DNA of 64,000 nt from an uncultured Spirochaetales bacterium (lineage in GTDB: Bacteria > Spirochaetota > Spirochaetia > Sphaerochaetales > Sphaerochaetaceae), in assembly GCA_949283235.1 (NCBI GenBank), contig CASDRY010000038.1, positions 20,165 to 84,164 of the forward strand. The letters run 5' to 3'. The notes below the pieces were generated by a model. It saw only the letters and a list, made by a program, of their open reading frames with translations, had not been told where the DNA came from and ran no database searches. A program made the translations under genes and the position numbers. Shown one piece after another: positions 41,667 to 50,846 of the stretch (within the stretch, counting starts at the first letter, position 1; each line of letters starts with the position of its first letter).

Positions 41667-42961
41667 TCATCGAAAAGGAGGCCGCTTCTATCAAGCTTTC
41701 GGGGGGAAAGGAATTCAAGGCTGATATCATCACCGATAACATGGGTGAGAAGTCTATTGATATCACATCGCTAAGGAAGGAAACAGGGTATATAACCTAC
41801 GATCCAGGATATGTGAATACAGGTTCCTGCACCTCCTCGATATGTTACATAAATGGAGAGAAGGGAATCCTCAGGTATCGTGGCTATGATATCGCGGACC
41901 TTGTCGCTAAATGTGATTTCATCGAAGTTGCATATCTTCTTATAAAAGGAGTGCTACCGACAGCAGAAGAAAGAATCGGTTATCAGAAGCTGCTGAATGA
42001 GAACTCACTGCTGCATGTAAACATGCGCGATTTCTTCCGTGCATACCCTCATGATGGGCATCCGATGGGAATACTTGCTGCAATGGTCGCCTCTCTTTCC
42101 GCATTCTATCCAGAGCTTGAGGATAAGGACCCTGAGGAGAATCTCGACTTAACTGTTACAAGACTTCTCTCAAAGATGAGAACAATAGCGGCATTCACAT
42201 ATAGGCAGATGAAGGGACTGGACTTTGTAGAGCCCCAGTATAACTACTCATACTGTGCAAACTTCCTGAACATGATGTTCAGAACCTCTGTAAACAACTA
42301 TGTCCCCTCCCCTGTCCATGTCGCAGCTCTTAACAAGCTTCTCATAATACATGCAGACCATGAGCAGAACTGCTCTACAAGCGCTGTCCGTCTTGTCGGT
42401 TCATCAGATGCCAATCTCTATGCTTCTGTAACAGCAGGTGTCTGTGCTCTCTGGGGTTCCAAGCATGGAGGAGCGAATCAAGCTGTCATGGATATGCTTC
42501 AGAGAATCCAGACAGAAGGACTCTCAATCGACCAGGTAATCGAGAAAGCGAAATCAAAGGATGATCCATTCCGTCTCTTCGGATTCGGGCACAGGGTGTA
42601 TAAGACATTCGATCCAAGAGCGAAGATAGCAAAGGAGCTTACAAAGGAAGTACTTGCAGCAACTGGTACTACAGATAACCTTCTGGATATAGCACTGGAA
42701 CTTGAGGAAAGAGCAACGCATGATGATTACTTCATCGAGCGCAATCTCTACCCTAATGTGGATTTCTATACAGGAATAACATTCCATATGATGGGAATTC
42801 CTGTATCGATGTTCACTGTTCTTTTCGCTATGGGCCGTCTTCCAGGATGGATAGCACATTACCTTGAATGGAAGCATGATCCGTATCAGAAGATCGGAAG
42901 ACCAAGACAGATATACTCAGGTCCGGAGGAACGTGATGTCGTTCCAATTGCCGAACGCTGA
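41663..42961 (+). CDS. gltA: Citrate synthase
   Basis: Condenses oxaloacetate and acetyl-CoA to citrate. Catalytic residues are in place: HADHEQNCSTSAVR, GSKHGGANQAVMDML and VDFYTGITFHMMGIP; FGFGHRVYKTFDPRA is the signature around the second catalytic His set. The N-terminal beta-strand region (ITDNMGEKSIDITSLRKETGYI) indicates the type II, hexameric E. coli-like enzyme; length 432 agrees. It is coupled by ATGA overlap to the upstream dehydrogenase, and the HAD gene downstream starts inside its 3' end. Together with icd and acn nearby it supplies 2-oxoglutarate for glutamate synthesis. Confidence 0.94.
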   Translation: MIIEKEAASIKLSGGKEFKADIITDNMGEKSIDITSLRKETGYITYDPGYVNTGSCTSSICYINGEKGILRYRGYDIADLVAKCDFIEVAYLLIKGVLPTAEERIGYQKLLNENSLLHVNMRDFFRAYPHDGHPMGILAAMVASLSAFYPELEDKDPEENLDLTVTRLLSKMRTIAAFTYRQMKGLDFVEPQYNYSYCANFLNMMFRTSVNNYVPSPVHVAALNKLLIIHADHEQNCSTSAVRLVGSSDANLYASVTAGVCALWGSKHGGANQAVMDMLQRIQTEGLSIDQVIEKAKSKDDPFRLFGFGHRVYKTFDPRAKIAKELTKEVLAATGTTDNLLDIALELEERATHDDYFIERNLYPNVDFYTGITFHMMGIPVSMFTVLFAMGRLPGWIAHYLEWKHDPYQKIGRPRQIYSGPEERDVVPIAER

Positions 42962-43601
42962 AGCTTATATCTTTGACTTCAACGGAACGCTTTTCTGGGA
43001 TTCCAAGGAAAACAGAGAAGCGTGGACTGATACTTTCAGTAAATACAGGGGAAGAGCTCTTTCAGATGAAGAGTTTCTTCTCCTTAATGGAAGAACAGAT
43101 AGAGAGACTGTTCTCTATCTTGATCCGAAAGCTGATGAAGAGAAGATTTCTGAAATCTCAGTTTACAAGGAAAAGCTTTATAAAGAACTCTGCACGTCTC
43201 ATAAACTTACTCTATCCCCGGGAGCTGAAGAACTCCTTGCTTATCTGAAAGCCAGAGGAAAGAAACTTGCAATAGCCTCCTCCGCTCCGAAGATGAATAT
43301 GGACTGGTATATACCGGAGTATGAGCTTGAGAGATTCTTCAGGAGGGAGCATATCATTGCTGGACGAGATGATATCCCATCAAAACCAGATCCTGCCATT
43401 TTCCTCCTTGCCAGGGAAGCTCTAAAAGCTGAGAGGGAAAACACGATCATCTTCGAAGATTCCGCCTCAGGGGTGAAAGCCGCACTCGACTCTGGTGTGA
43501 AGCTTGTTATCAGGATAAAAGAAGAAGGACTGGAAAGTATCCAGAACCCAAGAGTCGTGGAAATCCAGTCCTTTTCAGAGCTTCTTATAGAAGAGCGATA
43601 A
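42936..43601 (+). CDS. HAD-superfamily hydrolase (beta-phosphoglucomutase-like subfamily)
   Basis: HAD phosphatase or mutase with motif [11 protein letters not shown], in which the second acidic position of DxDGT is Asn; motif II AIASSAP; motif III/IV region [11 protein letters not shown] and [12 protein letters not shown]. The cap inserted after motif I makes it subfamily IA. The frame extends back to 42864, but GGAGG at 42925-42929 places the start at ATG 42936, overlapping citrate synthase by 26 bases. The tail overlaps the convergent icd gene by 17 bases. Substrate unknown. Confidence 0.83.
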   Translation: MSFQLPNAEAYIFDFNGTLFWDSKENREAWTDTFSKYRGRALSDEEFLLLNGRTDRETVLYLDPKADEEKISEISVYKEKLYKELCTSHKLTLSPGAEELLAYLKARGKKLAIASSAPKMNMDWYIPEYELERFFRREHIIAGRDDIPSKPDPAIFLLAREALKAERENTIIFEDSASGVKAALDSGVKLVIRIKEEGLESIQNPRVVEIQSFSELLIEER

Positions 43602-44802
43602 GGCTATCTGTAAAAGCGGAAGTGGAGAGGCACTCCCCTTTTCTTCCTTCTTTCTCAAGAAGACGATAGAAATCCGCAGTGACATGTCCAGAGGCAATTG
43701 CCTTCCTTACAGCACTTCTGATCATATCAGCAGCTTCATTCCAGCCGATGTACTCAAGCATCATTACGCCTGAAAGGATTATCGAGAGCGGATTGACTAT
43801 ATCCTTTCCCGCTATATCCGGTGCCGTTCCATGAGTTGCTTCAAAGACAGCTGCTCCTGTTTTATAGTTTATATTTCCTCCTGGAGCGATACCGATGCCT
43901 CCTACCTCTGCAGCAAGCGCATCAGAGACATAGTCCCCATTCAGATTCAGCGTTGCTATTACACTGTAATCCTCAGGCTTTAATAGAATATTCTGAAGGA
44001 ATGCATCGCAGATGCAGTCCTTTATCTCGATATCCCCACCTTCAGATGGTATAAAGACCTTACCATTCTTCTCATAAGCACCATACTCTTCTCTTGCAAG
44101 GTCATATCCCCAGCTCCGGAAGCCACCTTCAGTAAATTTCATGATGTTTCCCTTATGAACAAGGGTCACGGACTTCCTTCCATTCCTGATAGCATAATCT
44201 ATAGCAGCCTTTATAAGACGCTTTGATCCATCAGGGGAAACAGGCTTAACACCGATAGCGGAAGTTTCGGGGAATCTTATCTTTGAAACACCCATCTCAT
44301 TCTGAAGGAAGGAGATGACTTTTCTCGCTTCCTCAGATCCGGAAGGCCATTCTATCCCCGCATAGATATCCTCAGTATTCTCTCTGAATACAACCATATC
44401 GACATTCTCAGGATGGCGTACAGGAGATGGCACGCCCTCAAAATATTCAACAGGGCGAAGGCATACATAGAGATCCAAGCGCTGTCTAAGAGCTACGTTT
44501 ATAGATCTGGCCCCTTTTCCAACTGGAGTCATTAATGGGCCTTTTATCGCAATAAGAGAATCCTCTATAGCCTCTATAGTCTCATCTGGAAGATTGTTGC
44601 CGGTTTTCGCGATTGCCTTACCACCAGCAAGTGCCTCTTTCCATTCAATCTGCTTCTTTCCCCCATAAGCCTTCTTTACAGCACTATCGAGGACAAGACG
44701 CATCTTATCTGTAATCTCCTTGCCAACCCCATCGCCTTCGATATAGACAATCTCAGGCATATCAGGGACAAGGAGCTTTCCATTCTCCATTCTTATTTTC
44801 AT
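43585..44802 (-). CDS. icd: Isocitrate dehydrogenase (NADP type)
   Basis: Oxidative decarboxylation of isocitrate to 2-oxoglutarate. [13 protein letters not shown] begins the fold; [26 protein letters not shown] carries the isocitrate-binding S-x-N-x-x-[59 protein letters not shown] (Mg-binding Asp residues) and [13 protein letters not shown] follow. The pattern is that of the E. coli-type NADP enzyme; length 405 is normal. The start overlaps the aconitase stop as ATGA, so the two are co-translated. Confidence 0.93.
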   Translation of the reverse strand: MKIRMENGKLLVPDMPEIVYIEGDGVGKEITDKMRLVLDSAVKKAYGGKKQIEWKEALAGGKAIAKTGNNLPDETIEAIEDSLIAIKGPLMTPVGKGARSINVALRQRLDLYVCLRPVEYFEGVPSPVRHPENVDMVVFRENTEDIYAGIEWPSGSEEARKVISFLQNEMGVSKIRFPETSAIGVKPVSPDGSKRLIKAAIDYAIRNGRKSVTLVHKGNIMKFTEGGFRSWGYDLAREEYGAYEKNGKVFIPSEGGDIEIKDCICDAFLQNILLKPEDYSVIATLNLNGDYVSDALAAEVGGIGIAPGGNINYKTGAAVFEATHGTAPDIAGKDIVNPLSIILSGVMMLEYIGWNEAADMIRSAVRKAIASGHVTADFYRLLEKEGRKGECLSTSAFTDSLIALL

Positions 44803-46718
44803 TTTCTTACCTCATTAAGTCTTCCACCGACTTTAAGCATTTTCTTCTGCTCCTCTGAAGCAAAGAGTTCCATCGGGATGTCGATATTCTTTGTAATATC
44901 ATGAAGGATGAATTCTCCGCTTTCTAGTGATTCAAGTGGAGAAACAAGCTCCAGCTCATCCCCCTGGTCGATTTTCTTATAATCCTCTTCAGAACGGAAA
45001 ATAAGAGGAAGAATACCGAAATTACAGAGATTTGCCTGGTGTATTCGCTCAATAGAGACAGCACATACAGCTCTTATTCCAAGGTACATCGGACAGATAG
45101 CCGCATGCTCCCTCGAAGATCCCTGACCATAGGATGCTCCTGCAATGATGAATCCGCTCTCTCCTTTATCACGATAAGATGAAGATCTTTTCGAGAATTC
45201 CGGATCTACAGACTCGAAAACAAACTCCGCATAGCGTGGTATATTCGAGCGGTATTTAAGCCTTGCTCCAGCAGGCATTATATGATCTGTTGTTATCTTA
45301 TCACCGACTTTTATAACAGCATGGCCTTTGACCCTCTCAGGAAGCGGAGTATTTGCGGGAGGTTCCCCGATATTAGGGCCTCTCTTTATATCAAGGGAGA
45401 AAGTCGGCTTGATGAACATGGAGTCATCAATGATGAATCTCTCTGGCATCTTTATTTCAGAGATATCTGCATCTGACTTTCTTGGATCGGAGAATACACC
45501 TGTTATCGCGGAATATGCCGCTATTTCAGGAGATACAAGATAGAGATTAGCGGAAGGAGTTCCAGAGCGCGCATAGAAATTCCTGTTACTTGTCCTCAGT
45601 GATACGCTATCTGTTCCTGGACTCTGATGATTGCCAATACAGAAACCGCATGCACTTTCAAGAATCCTTGCTCCAGCTTTAATGAGAGTCTCAAGAGTTC
45701 CATCTTCTGTAATCATCAACAGGACTTCCCTTGAACCAGGAGCAACTCCGAGAGATACAGTTGGAGCTATGTGATGGCCTTTAAGTATCGCAGCAGCCTT
45801 CTTTAAATCCATATAGCTTGAATTCGTACATGACCCGATAAGCACCTGATTAACTGCCATACCTTCAAGCTCCGAGACCTTCTTTATATTTCCAGGACTA
45901 TGCGGACAAGCAGCAAGAGGCTCAAGAGCTGAGAGATCAATCTCATAAAGATCATCATACTCAGCATCAGGGTCTGCTGAGAGGGGAATATAATCCTCCC
46001 CTCTACCCTGTGCTTCAAGGAATGCCTTGGTATTCTCATCTGATGGGAAAAGCGAGGTTGTAACTCCGCACTCCGCTCCCATGTTCGCAATAGTTGCCCT
46101 CTCAGGAACCGAAAGTGTCTTAACACCATCTCCAGTATATTCAAAGACAGTATTAACATTGCCTTTCACTCCGAACTTCTCAAGCACTTTCAGGATAACA
46201 TCCTTTGCAGAGACAAATGGGCGGAGAGCACCATGCAAGCGTATCTCAACAACGCGAGGAGCTATTATGCTGAATGGTATTCCAGCCATTGCGAGCGCAA
46301 CATCTAAGCCTCCTGCTCCTGCTGCGAACGATCCGATACCACCTGCTGTGGGGGTATGTGAATCAGAACCCAGAAGGGTCTTTCCAGGTTTTGAAAACCT
46401 CTCAAGATGGACTTGATGGCAGATTCCGTTTCCTGCCCTTGAATAGATAACACCTTTCTTATCTGCAACTGTTCTCAGATATTCATGATCATCTGCATTC
46501 TCGAATCCAACCTGAACTGTATTGTGATCAACATAGCTTACTGCCAGTTCATTTCTGACTTTATCGAGTCCAAGAGACTCAAATTCAAGATACGCCATAG
46601 TTCCTGTAGCATCCTGAGTAAGTGTCTGATCTATCTTGATAGAAATGCTCTCACCCTTTTCAAGAACACCATTTACAAGATGCCCAGAAAGAATCTTATA
46701 GCACTGTGTCTGTCCCAT
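44799..46718 (-). CDS. acn: Aconitate hydratase (aconitase)
   Basis: 4Fe-4S enzyme isomerising citrate to isocitrate. Cluster cysteines lie in [13 protein letters not shown] and [39 protein letters not shown] and GVAPGSREV are family sequences, and the swivel domain has [18 protein letters not shown]. At 639 residues it is the short, mitochondrial-like/AcnA-related form used by anaerobes. The frame extends to 46772, but ATG 46718 has AAGGAG upstream and starts the family sequence [17 protein letters not shown]. On the minus strand TGGTCA-17-TATAAT precedes it. First gene of an acn-icd operon. Confidence 0.93.
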   Translation of the reverse strand: MGQTQCYKILSGHLVNGVLEKGESISIKIDQTLTQDATGTMAYLEFESLGLDKVRNELAVSYVDHNTVQVGFENADDHEYLRTVADKKGVIYSRAGNGICHQVHLERFSKPGKTLLGSDSHTPTAGGIGSFAAGAGGLDVALAMAGIPFSIIAPRVVEIRLHGALRPFVSAKDVILKVLEKFGVKGNVNTVFEYTGDGVKTLSVPERATIANMGAECGVTTSLFPSDENTKAFLEAQGRGEDYIPLSADPDAEYDDLYEIDLSALEPLAACPHSPGNIKKVSELEGMAVNQVLIGSCTNSSYMDLKKAAAILKGHHIAPTVSLGVAPGSREVLLMITEDGTLETLIKAGARILESACGFCIGNHQSPGTDSVSLRTSNRNFYARSGTPSANLYLVSPEIAAYSAITGVFSDPRKSDADISEIKMPERFIIDDSMFIKPTFSLDIKRGPNIGEPPANTPLPERVKGHAVIKVGDKITTDHIMPAGARLKYRSNIPRYAEFVFESVDPEFSKRSSSYRDKGESGFIIAGASYGQGSSREHAAICPMYLGIRAVCAVSIERIHQANLCNFGILPLIFRSEEDYKKIDQGDELELVSPLESLESGEFILHDITKNIDIPMELFASEEQKKMLKVGGRLNEVRK

Positions 46719-46737
46719 ATGCGCTCCTTCGCATTGC

Positions 46738-46766
46738 ATTATAGAGAATATGAAGAAGATTGACCA
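46738..46766 (-). promoter_or_regulatory. Promoter of acn-icd
   Basis: On the minus strand TGGTCA (46761-46766), 17-base spacer and consensus TATAAT (46738-46743). Its -35 box overlaps that of the divergent PAP2-like gene, so the two promoters should compete for polymerase. Confidence 0.6.
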
Positions 46767-46789
46767 CGTCAAAGCGTCAATGATAGGCT
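46760..46789 (+). promoter_or_regulatory. Putative leaderless promoter of the PAP2-like gene
   Basis: TTGACC (46760-46765), 18-base spacer and TAGGCT (46784-46789) end seven bases before ATG 46797. No ribosome binding site is present. Confidence 0.5.
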
Positions 46790-46796
46790 CTCAGAC

Positions 46797-47261
46797 ATGG
46801 AGAAGCTATTCGAGAACATTCCTCTATTTTCCGCAGCGATTGCATTTGTATGCGCTCAGCTATTGAAACCGATAATAAACACAATGCTCGGCAATGGATG
46901 GAAATGGAGATTTCTGATAACAACAGGAGGAATGCCATCATCACATTCGGCTGCAGCTGCTGCCCTTACTGTATCAGTTGGCATGGCCTCTGGCATCGAT
47001 AGCATAGAATTCGCTATCTGTGTTTTCATTGCGCTTGTTATCATGAATGATGCCATGAATGTTCGCTATGAGACAGGAAAGCAGGCGGAGCTTCTCAATA
47101 AATGGTCAGAAATCCTTTCCCAGCTTCATGAGAATGGCCCTTTCTCCCCGACAGCTTTCAAGACCATGATCGGGCACTCAGCTATACAGGTAATAGCAGG
47201 AGCTGTACTTGGCTTGGTAGTCGGTGCTATTTTCACATATCTGAGATTGTACCATGGCTAA
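46797..47261 (+). CDS. Divergent PAP2-family (DUF212) membrane protein
   Basis: Small membrane protein of the divergent PAP2 (acid phosphatase/VanZ-like DUF212) family. LFSAAIAFVCAQLLKPI is the first helix; TTGGMPSSHSAAAAALTVSVG is the diagnostic conserved loop (GGMPSSHSA); NDAMNVRYETGKQAELLN and FKTMIGHSAIQVIAGAVLG follow. Four or so helices, 154 residues, normal size. A lipid-phosphate phosphatase role is suggested by the family. The stop overlaps the next gene by eight bases. It starts the three-gene operon and has no Shine-Dalgarno sequence. Confidence 0.85.
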   Translation: MEKLFENIPLFSAAIAFVCAQLLKPIINTMLGNGWKWRFLITTGGMPSSHSAAAAALTVSVGMASGIDSIEFAICVFIALVIMNDAMNVRYETGKQAELLNKWSEILSQLHENGPFSPTAFKTMIGHSAIQVIAGAVLGLVVGAIFTYLRLYHG

Positions 47262-48015
47262 GATAACATTCGATGAATTCTACTTTAATCGGTATGGAGA
47301 AAGGTGGGAAGCGCTTAAAGCCGCGATGCTCTCCGAAGAGGATGATAAAACCTCTCCTTCTGGTCTTTTAACTCCTTACTACATGGATAGAACTTCAATA
47401 GAGACAGCCTCGCTTCTTCCCGTAAAAGAAGGAGATACCATTCTCGATATGTGTGCAGCTCCCGGAGGGAAGTCCATCGTGCTTCTCCTGAAGCTGAATG
47501 GAAAAGGAAAGCTTGTCTCCAATGACAGATCACCAGACAGAAGAGAAAGGATGAGGAAAGCCATAGCCTCATCACTTCCAGAGAATCTCAGAGAACCTTC
47601 TGTCATAACAGGCCATGATGCTTCAAGATGGGGACTTTATGAAAAAGAAGTATACGATGCGATACTCCTAGATGCACCATGCTCTTCGGAGAGGCATGTA
47701 TTACAGAGTCCGGAACATCTGAAAGAATGGTCTCCTTCCAGACCAAAAAGACTGCAAGCTTTACAATACTCAATGTTCACATCAGCTATCCTTGCTCTCA
47801 AGCATGGAGGATTTCTTCTCTACTCTACATGTTCAATAAATCATGGCGAGGATGATGAGATAATCTCACGCTTCATGAAAAAGCATCCAGGAGAAGCAGA
47901 GGAGATTGAGGTATCACTGGAATATGGGAAAAAGCTTGAACATGGCATGATTGTCCTCCCCGACAATAGCAAAGGACGAGGTCCTATGTATGCCGCGTTA
48001 ATGAGGAAACTATGA
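47254..48015 (+). CDS. RsmB/NOL1-type RNA (cytosine-5) methyltransferase
   Basis: SAM-dependent RNA m5C methyltransferase core. LDMCAAPGGKSIVLLLKL is the SAM motif I; DAILLDAPCSSERHVLQSPE has the catalytic Cys of motif IV with Pro-Cys; LLYSTCSINHGEDDEII carries the second Cys of motif VI. It is a compact 253-residue form with no NusB-like or PUA domain, so the RNA substrate (rRNA or tRNA) is unclear. It overlaps both neighbours, by eight bases upstream and four downstream, indicating tight translational coupling. Confidence 0.85.
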   Translation: MAKITFDEFYFNRYGERWEALKAAMLSEEDDKTSPSGLLTPYYMDRTSIETASLLPVKEGDTILDMCAAPGGKSIVLLLKLNGKGKLVSNDRSPDRRERMRKAIASSLPENLREPSVITGHDASRWGLYEKEVYDAILLDAPCSSERHVLQSPEHLKEWSPSRPKRLQALQYSMFTSAILALKHGGFLLYSTCSINHGEDDEIISRFMKKHPGEAEEIEVSLEYGKKLEHGMIVLPDNSKGRGPMYAALMRKL

Positions 48016-49091
48016 TTAGATGCGCAATAACTGAATGCAGAGATTATTCACCTTCAATGCTGGATGAAGCTCTGAATAAGATAATAGATAATACTGATTT
48101 CCCTGATGTCAAGGGAAAGACTGTCTTCGTTAAACCAAATATCCTTTCAGATTCAATACCAGAGAAAGCAATAACCACAGATTACAGAGCGTTACAGGCT
48201 CTTCTTCTGATTCTCCGAGAAAAAGGTGCTGAAAAGCTTATCGTAGGAGATAGTCCAGGTACACAGATGGGAAAACTATCTGCAAGGCTTTCAAAGATAG
48301 AAGAAGCTGTGAAAGCAGCAGATGCCAAGCTTGTGGATTTCAGGGAAGAAAACCGCGTTCATGAGATAGATGGAGTAAGACTTCCAATGGCGGCTGCATT
48401 GGATGAAGCTGATGTCGTGATTTCTTTTGCTAAATTCAAGACACATCAGCTTATGAGTGCAACTGGAGCTGTAAAGAATATGTTCGGAACTATTCCAGGA
48501 CTTAATAAAAGCCCATTGCACTTCCGCTATACAACACCGGAAACATTTGCTTCATTTCTGATGAAAGTCTTTGCTGAATGTCATGTGGATTATGCTTTTA
48601 TCGATGCAGTTATAGGAATGGAGGGACCAGGACCTGGGAGCGGAACACCTCGACATGTTGGTCTTATGATGGGATCCAAGAATGCTTATGCCCTTGATAG
48701 GGCTGAAGCTCTCATAATGGGATACAAAAGCGTCCCGCTAATAGAAACTGCTGAAAAGAAATCACCAGGAATAAGCGATTCACTTTTTCCGCTCCTTAAT
48801 CCATCTTCGCTCATGATAAAAGACTATAAGAGAATCGGGGAAGGAAAGAAGAATACATTGCGTTCTCTCGTGATAGGAACTGTTCTCAACTTCTTCAGAA
48901 GAGGCAACAATGAACGACCTCGTCCTGTTTTCGATCCTGATAAATGCAGAGCTTGTTCAAAATGCGTGAATATCTGTCCAGCAAAAGCTTTAAACATAAA
49001 AGATGGACATGTTTCTTTTGAAAAGAAGAAATGCATCCGCTGCTATTGCTGTCATGAGGTGTGTCCATTTGATGCAATTAAAGTAAATTGA
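48012..49091 (+). CDS. DUF362 protein with 2x[4Fe-4S] ferredoxin domain
   Basis: Residues of about 1-280 are a DUF362 domain (VKPNILSDSIPEKAITTDYRAL, VVISFAKFKTHQLMSATGAVKNMFG, GMEGPGPGSGTPRHVGLMMGS). The C-terminal part is an eight-iron ferredoxin: CRACSKCVNICP and CIRCYCCHEVCP. DUF362-ferredoxin fusions are frequent in anaerobes; a redox role is likely but the reaction is not known. Length of 359 is normal. It overlaps the methyltransferase stop as ATGA and is followed by a strong terminator, ending the operon. Confidence 0.85.
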   Translation: MIRCAITECRDYSPSMLDEALNKIIDNTDFPDVKGKTVFVKPNILSDSIPEKAITTDYRALQALLLILREKGAEKLIVGDSPGTQMGKLSARLSKIEEAVKAADAKLVDFREENRVHEIDGVRLPMAAALDEADVVISFAKFKTHQLMSATGAVKNMFGTIPGLNKSPLHFRYTTPETFASFLMKVFAECHVDYAFIDAVIGMEGPGPGSGTPRHVGLMMGSKNAYALDRAEALIMGYKSVPLIETAEKKSPGISDSLFPLLNPSSLMIKDYKRIGEGKKNTLRSLVIGTVLNFFRRGNNERPRPVFDPDKCRACSKCVNICPAKALNIKDGHVSFEKKKCIRCYCCHEVCPFDAIKVN

Positions 49092-49170
49092 TACAAGGAA
49101 GTAGATATTATGCAAAGTGTTCAAATATGTTGAAAACTGCATTCTGTATACGCTGAAAACAAGTCCTATC

Positions 49171-49208
49171 GAAAAAGCTGATGCTCGAAAACATCAGCTT
49201 TTTCTTTT
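49171..49208 (+). terminator. Rho-independent terminator after the DUF362 gene
   Basis: AAAAAGCTGATG (49172-49183), eight-base loop, CATCAGCTTTTT (49192-49203), then CTTTT. The A and T flanks are symmetrical, so it may serve both strands. Confidence 0.9.
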
Positions 49209-49248
49209 CATAATGTAAATCAGGGTTAATACCTGCAGGAAGTTTAAA

Positions 49249-50364
49249 TCAGATATTAATCTTCCTGTTTCTTGCGGTGACAGGCCACTTATCAGCAATC
49301 TTGCCATTCTCTGCAATCAGAATATCTGAATAAAGAGCAGATGTAGGACAGATATGAGTAGGAATCACGTAGAGCATCTTTCCGATTTCCGGGCACTTAT
49401 CTTCCTGCCCTTCCTTCATTCTGAATACCCAATGTTCCTCACTCTGGAATGCGACTTCAGCTTCTTCAAGGCCTACAATTGTACCTCTTACACCAGCAGG
49501 ATCTGAAGCAATGCCTTTGTATCCCAAATCAATTGTAAACATTCCTTTTGCAGGATGGCTGATAACCCTCGTCATCAATATACCAGCTGGCGTCAAGTTG
49601 ATATCAGGAAGATTCTTCTTATAGCCGCCATCATAGACAAAGCATGTTCCAGGAGAGAGATAATAATCTGTCAGCTTAGCATGGCATGGGAATGATGGAG
49701 TACCTCCCATGATCATAATGCTACAGTCAATACCATCCTTCTCAAGAGATGCTTTGATAGCATCAACCTTGTCATCGGTTTCCTTTACACTCTCAAGCCT
49801 TTTCTGGAAGTCACTATTGTTATGATTGCCATCGTAGCAATGCATTCCGCGGAAAGATAGTCCAGGAAGGCTTGCTGCATATCTAGCCAGATCCTCAGCT
49901 TTATCAAGTTCAATTCCTGTACGGTTCATTCCCATATTCACATCCAGCAGGAAACGAACTTCAGAATCATTCTCAACAGCTTTATCTGAAAGAGCTTTGA
50001 TAGCACCATGGTCATCGCCAATAGCATAGAAAGCACAATCTGGATACATCTTCTGCAATGCAAGAAAACGCTCAATGTTAGGACCTACAAGAGGATAAGC
50101 GAGGACAGCATCTGTGGCTCCAGCCATAGCAACCATCTCACATTCAGGGATTGTCGCACACTTGAATCTGTGGATTCCCATGCTGATGAGAAGCTTGACC
50201 ATATCCAGAGATTTATGTGTCTTAACATGTGGCCAGAGCCTCTCAGGAGACCCCGCTACACGAATAACCTCTTCTGTATTCTTCTTTACTATATCCAGAT
50301 AATACACGAGCTGAGGAGTGATTACCCCATCCTCTTCCGTGATTTCATAGATGTTCTTATCCAT
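49249..50364 (-). CDS. D-threonine aldolase / D-serine dehydratase-like PLP enzyme
   Basis: Alanine-racemase-fold PLP enzyme. The Schiff-base Lys is in LWPHVKTHKSLDMVKLL; FLLDVNMGMNRTGIE and GMHCYDGNHNN are fold landmarks; FVYDGGYKK and the C-terminal metal-site segment VIPTHICPTSALY (His and Cys) match the metal-dependent D-threonine aldolase/DSD1 group, which cleaves or dehydrates D-3-hydroxy amino acids. The longest frame starts at 50397, but ATG 50364 has AGAGGA upstream and is one base from the ridA stop. It is the last gene of a minus-strand operon with RidA, a CUT1 importer and an M20 hydrolase. Confidence 0.82.
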   Translation of the reverse strand: MDKNIYEITEEDGVITPQLVYYLDIVKKNTEEVIRVAGSPERLWPHVKTHKSLDMVKLLISMGIHRFKCATIPECEMVAMAGATDAVLAYPLVGPNIERFLALQKMYPDCAFYAIGDDHGAIKALSDKAVENDSEVRFLLDVNMGMNRTGIELDKAEDLARYAASLPGLSFRGMHCYDGNHNNSDFQKRLESVKETDDKVDAIKASLEKDGIDCSIMIMGGTPSFPCHAKLTDYYLSPGTCFVYDGGYKKNLPDINLTPAGILMTRVISHPAKGMFTIDLGYKGIASDPAGVRGTIVGLEEAEVAFQSEEHWVFRMKEGQEDKCPEIGKMLYVIPTHICPTSALYSDILIAENGKIADKWPVTARNRKINI

Positions 50365-50365
50365 T

Positions 50366-50836
50366 TTATTCCTCTTCCGCCTCAAAGACGAACTCAATTT
50401 CTACTGGAATATTGTTTGGAAGCTGAGCAACACCGATAGCTGAACGAGCACCAACCCCTGCATCATCTCCAAACACCATCTTGAGGAAATCAGAACAGCC
50501 ATTTGCTACAAGATGCTGAAGGGCAAAATCTGGAGCACTATGAACAAAGGCAAGAGTTTTCACAAGGCATTTCACTTTTCTCAGATCACCAAGGTAATCC
50601 TGAAGAACACCAAGAGCGTTGATTGCACAGATTTTAGCTGCATCCTGACCTTCTTCCAGGGTGCATTCCCTGCCAACTGCTCCCTGATAAACAGGCTTGC
50701 CACTAACAGTACAGCCCTGTCCAGAGACATAAAGCATATTGCCTACTCTCATTACTGGCTTATAGATACCACCCTTTGGATTATCTCCCGGAACCTCAAC
50801 ACCTGCCTTCTTCAGGTTTTCATAAATTTCCTGCAT
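50366..50836 (-). CDS. ridA: RidA/YjgF-family enamine/imine deaminase
   Basis: Rid proteins hydrolyse reactive 2-aminoacrylate-type enamines released by PLP enzymes. The 156-residue sequence has VGNMLYVSGQGCTV, the central GQDAAKICAINALGVLQDYLGDL, VKTLAFVHSAPDF, and the C-terminal GARSAIGVAQLPNNIPVEIEFVFEA with the ligand-binding Arg. It is longer at the N-terminus than canonical RidA. AAGGAGG precedes the ATG. The position next to a PLP enzyme that could release an enamine fits the known role. Confidence 0.9.
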   Translation of the reverse strand: MQEIYENLKKAGVEVPGDNPKGGIYKPVMRVGNMLYVSGQGCTVSGKPVYQGAVGRECTLEEGQDAAKICAINALGVLQDYLGDLRKVKCLVKTLAFVHSAPDFALQHLVANGCSDFLKMVFGDDAGVGARSAIGVAQLPNNIPVEIEFVFEAEEE

Positions 50837-50846
50837 ATTTTCCTCC

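Noticed and set aside
44803..46772. Longer aconitase start at 46772
   Set aside because: The first 18 codons have no family match; ATG 46718 has AAGGAG and the family N-terminus.
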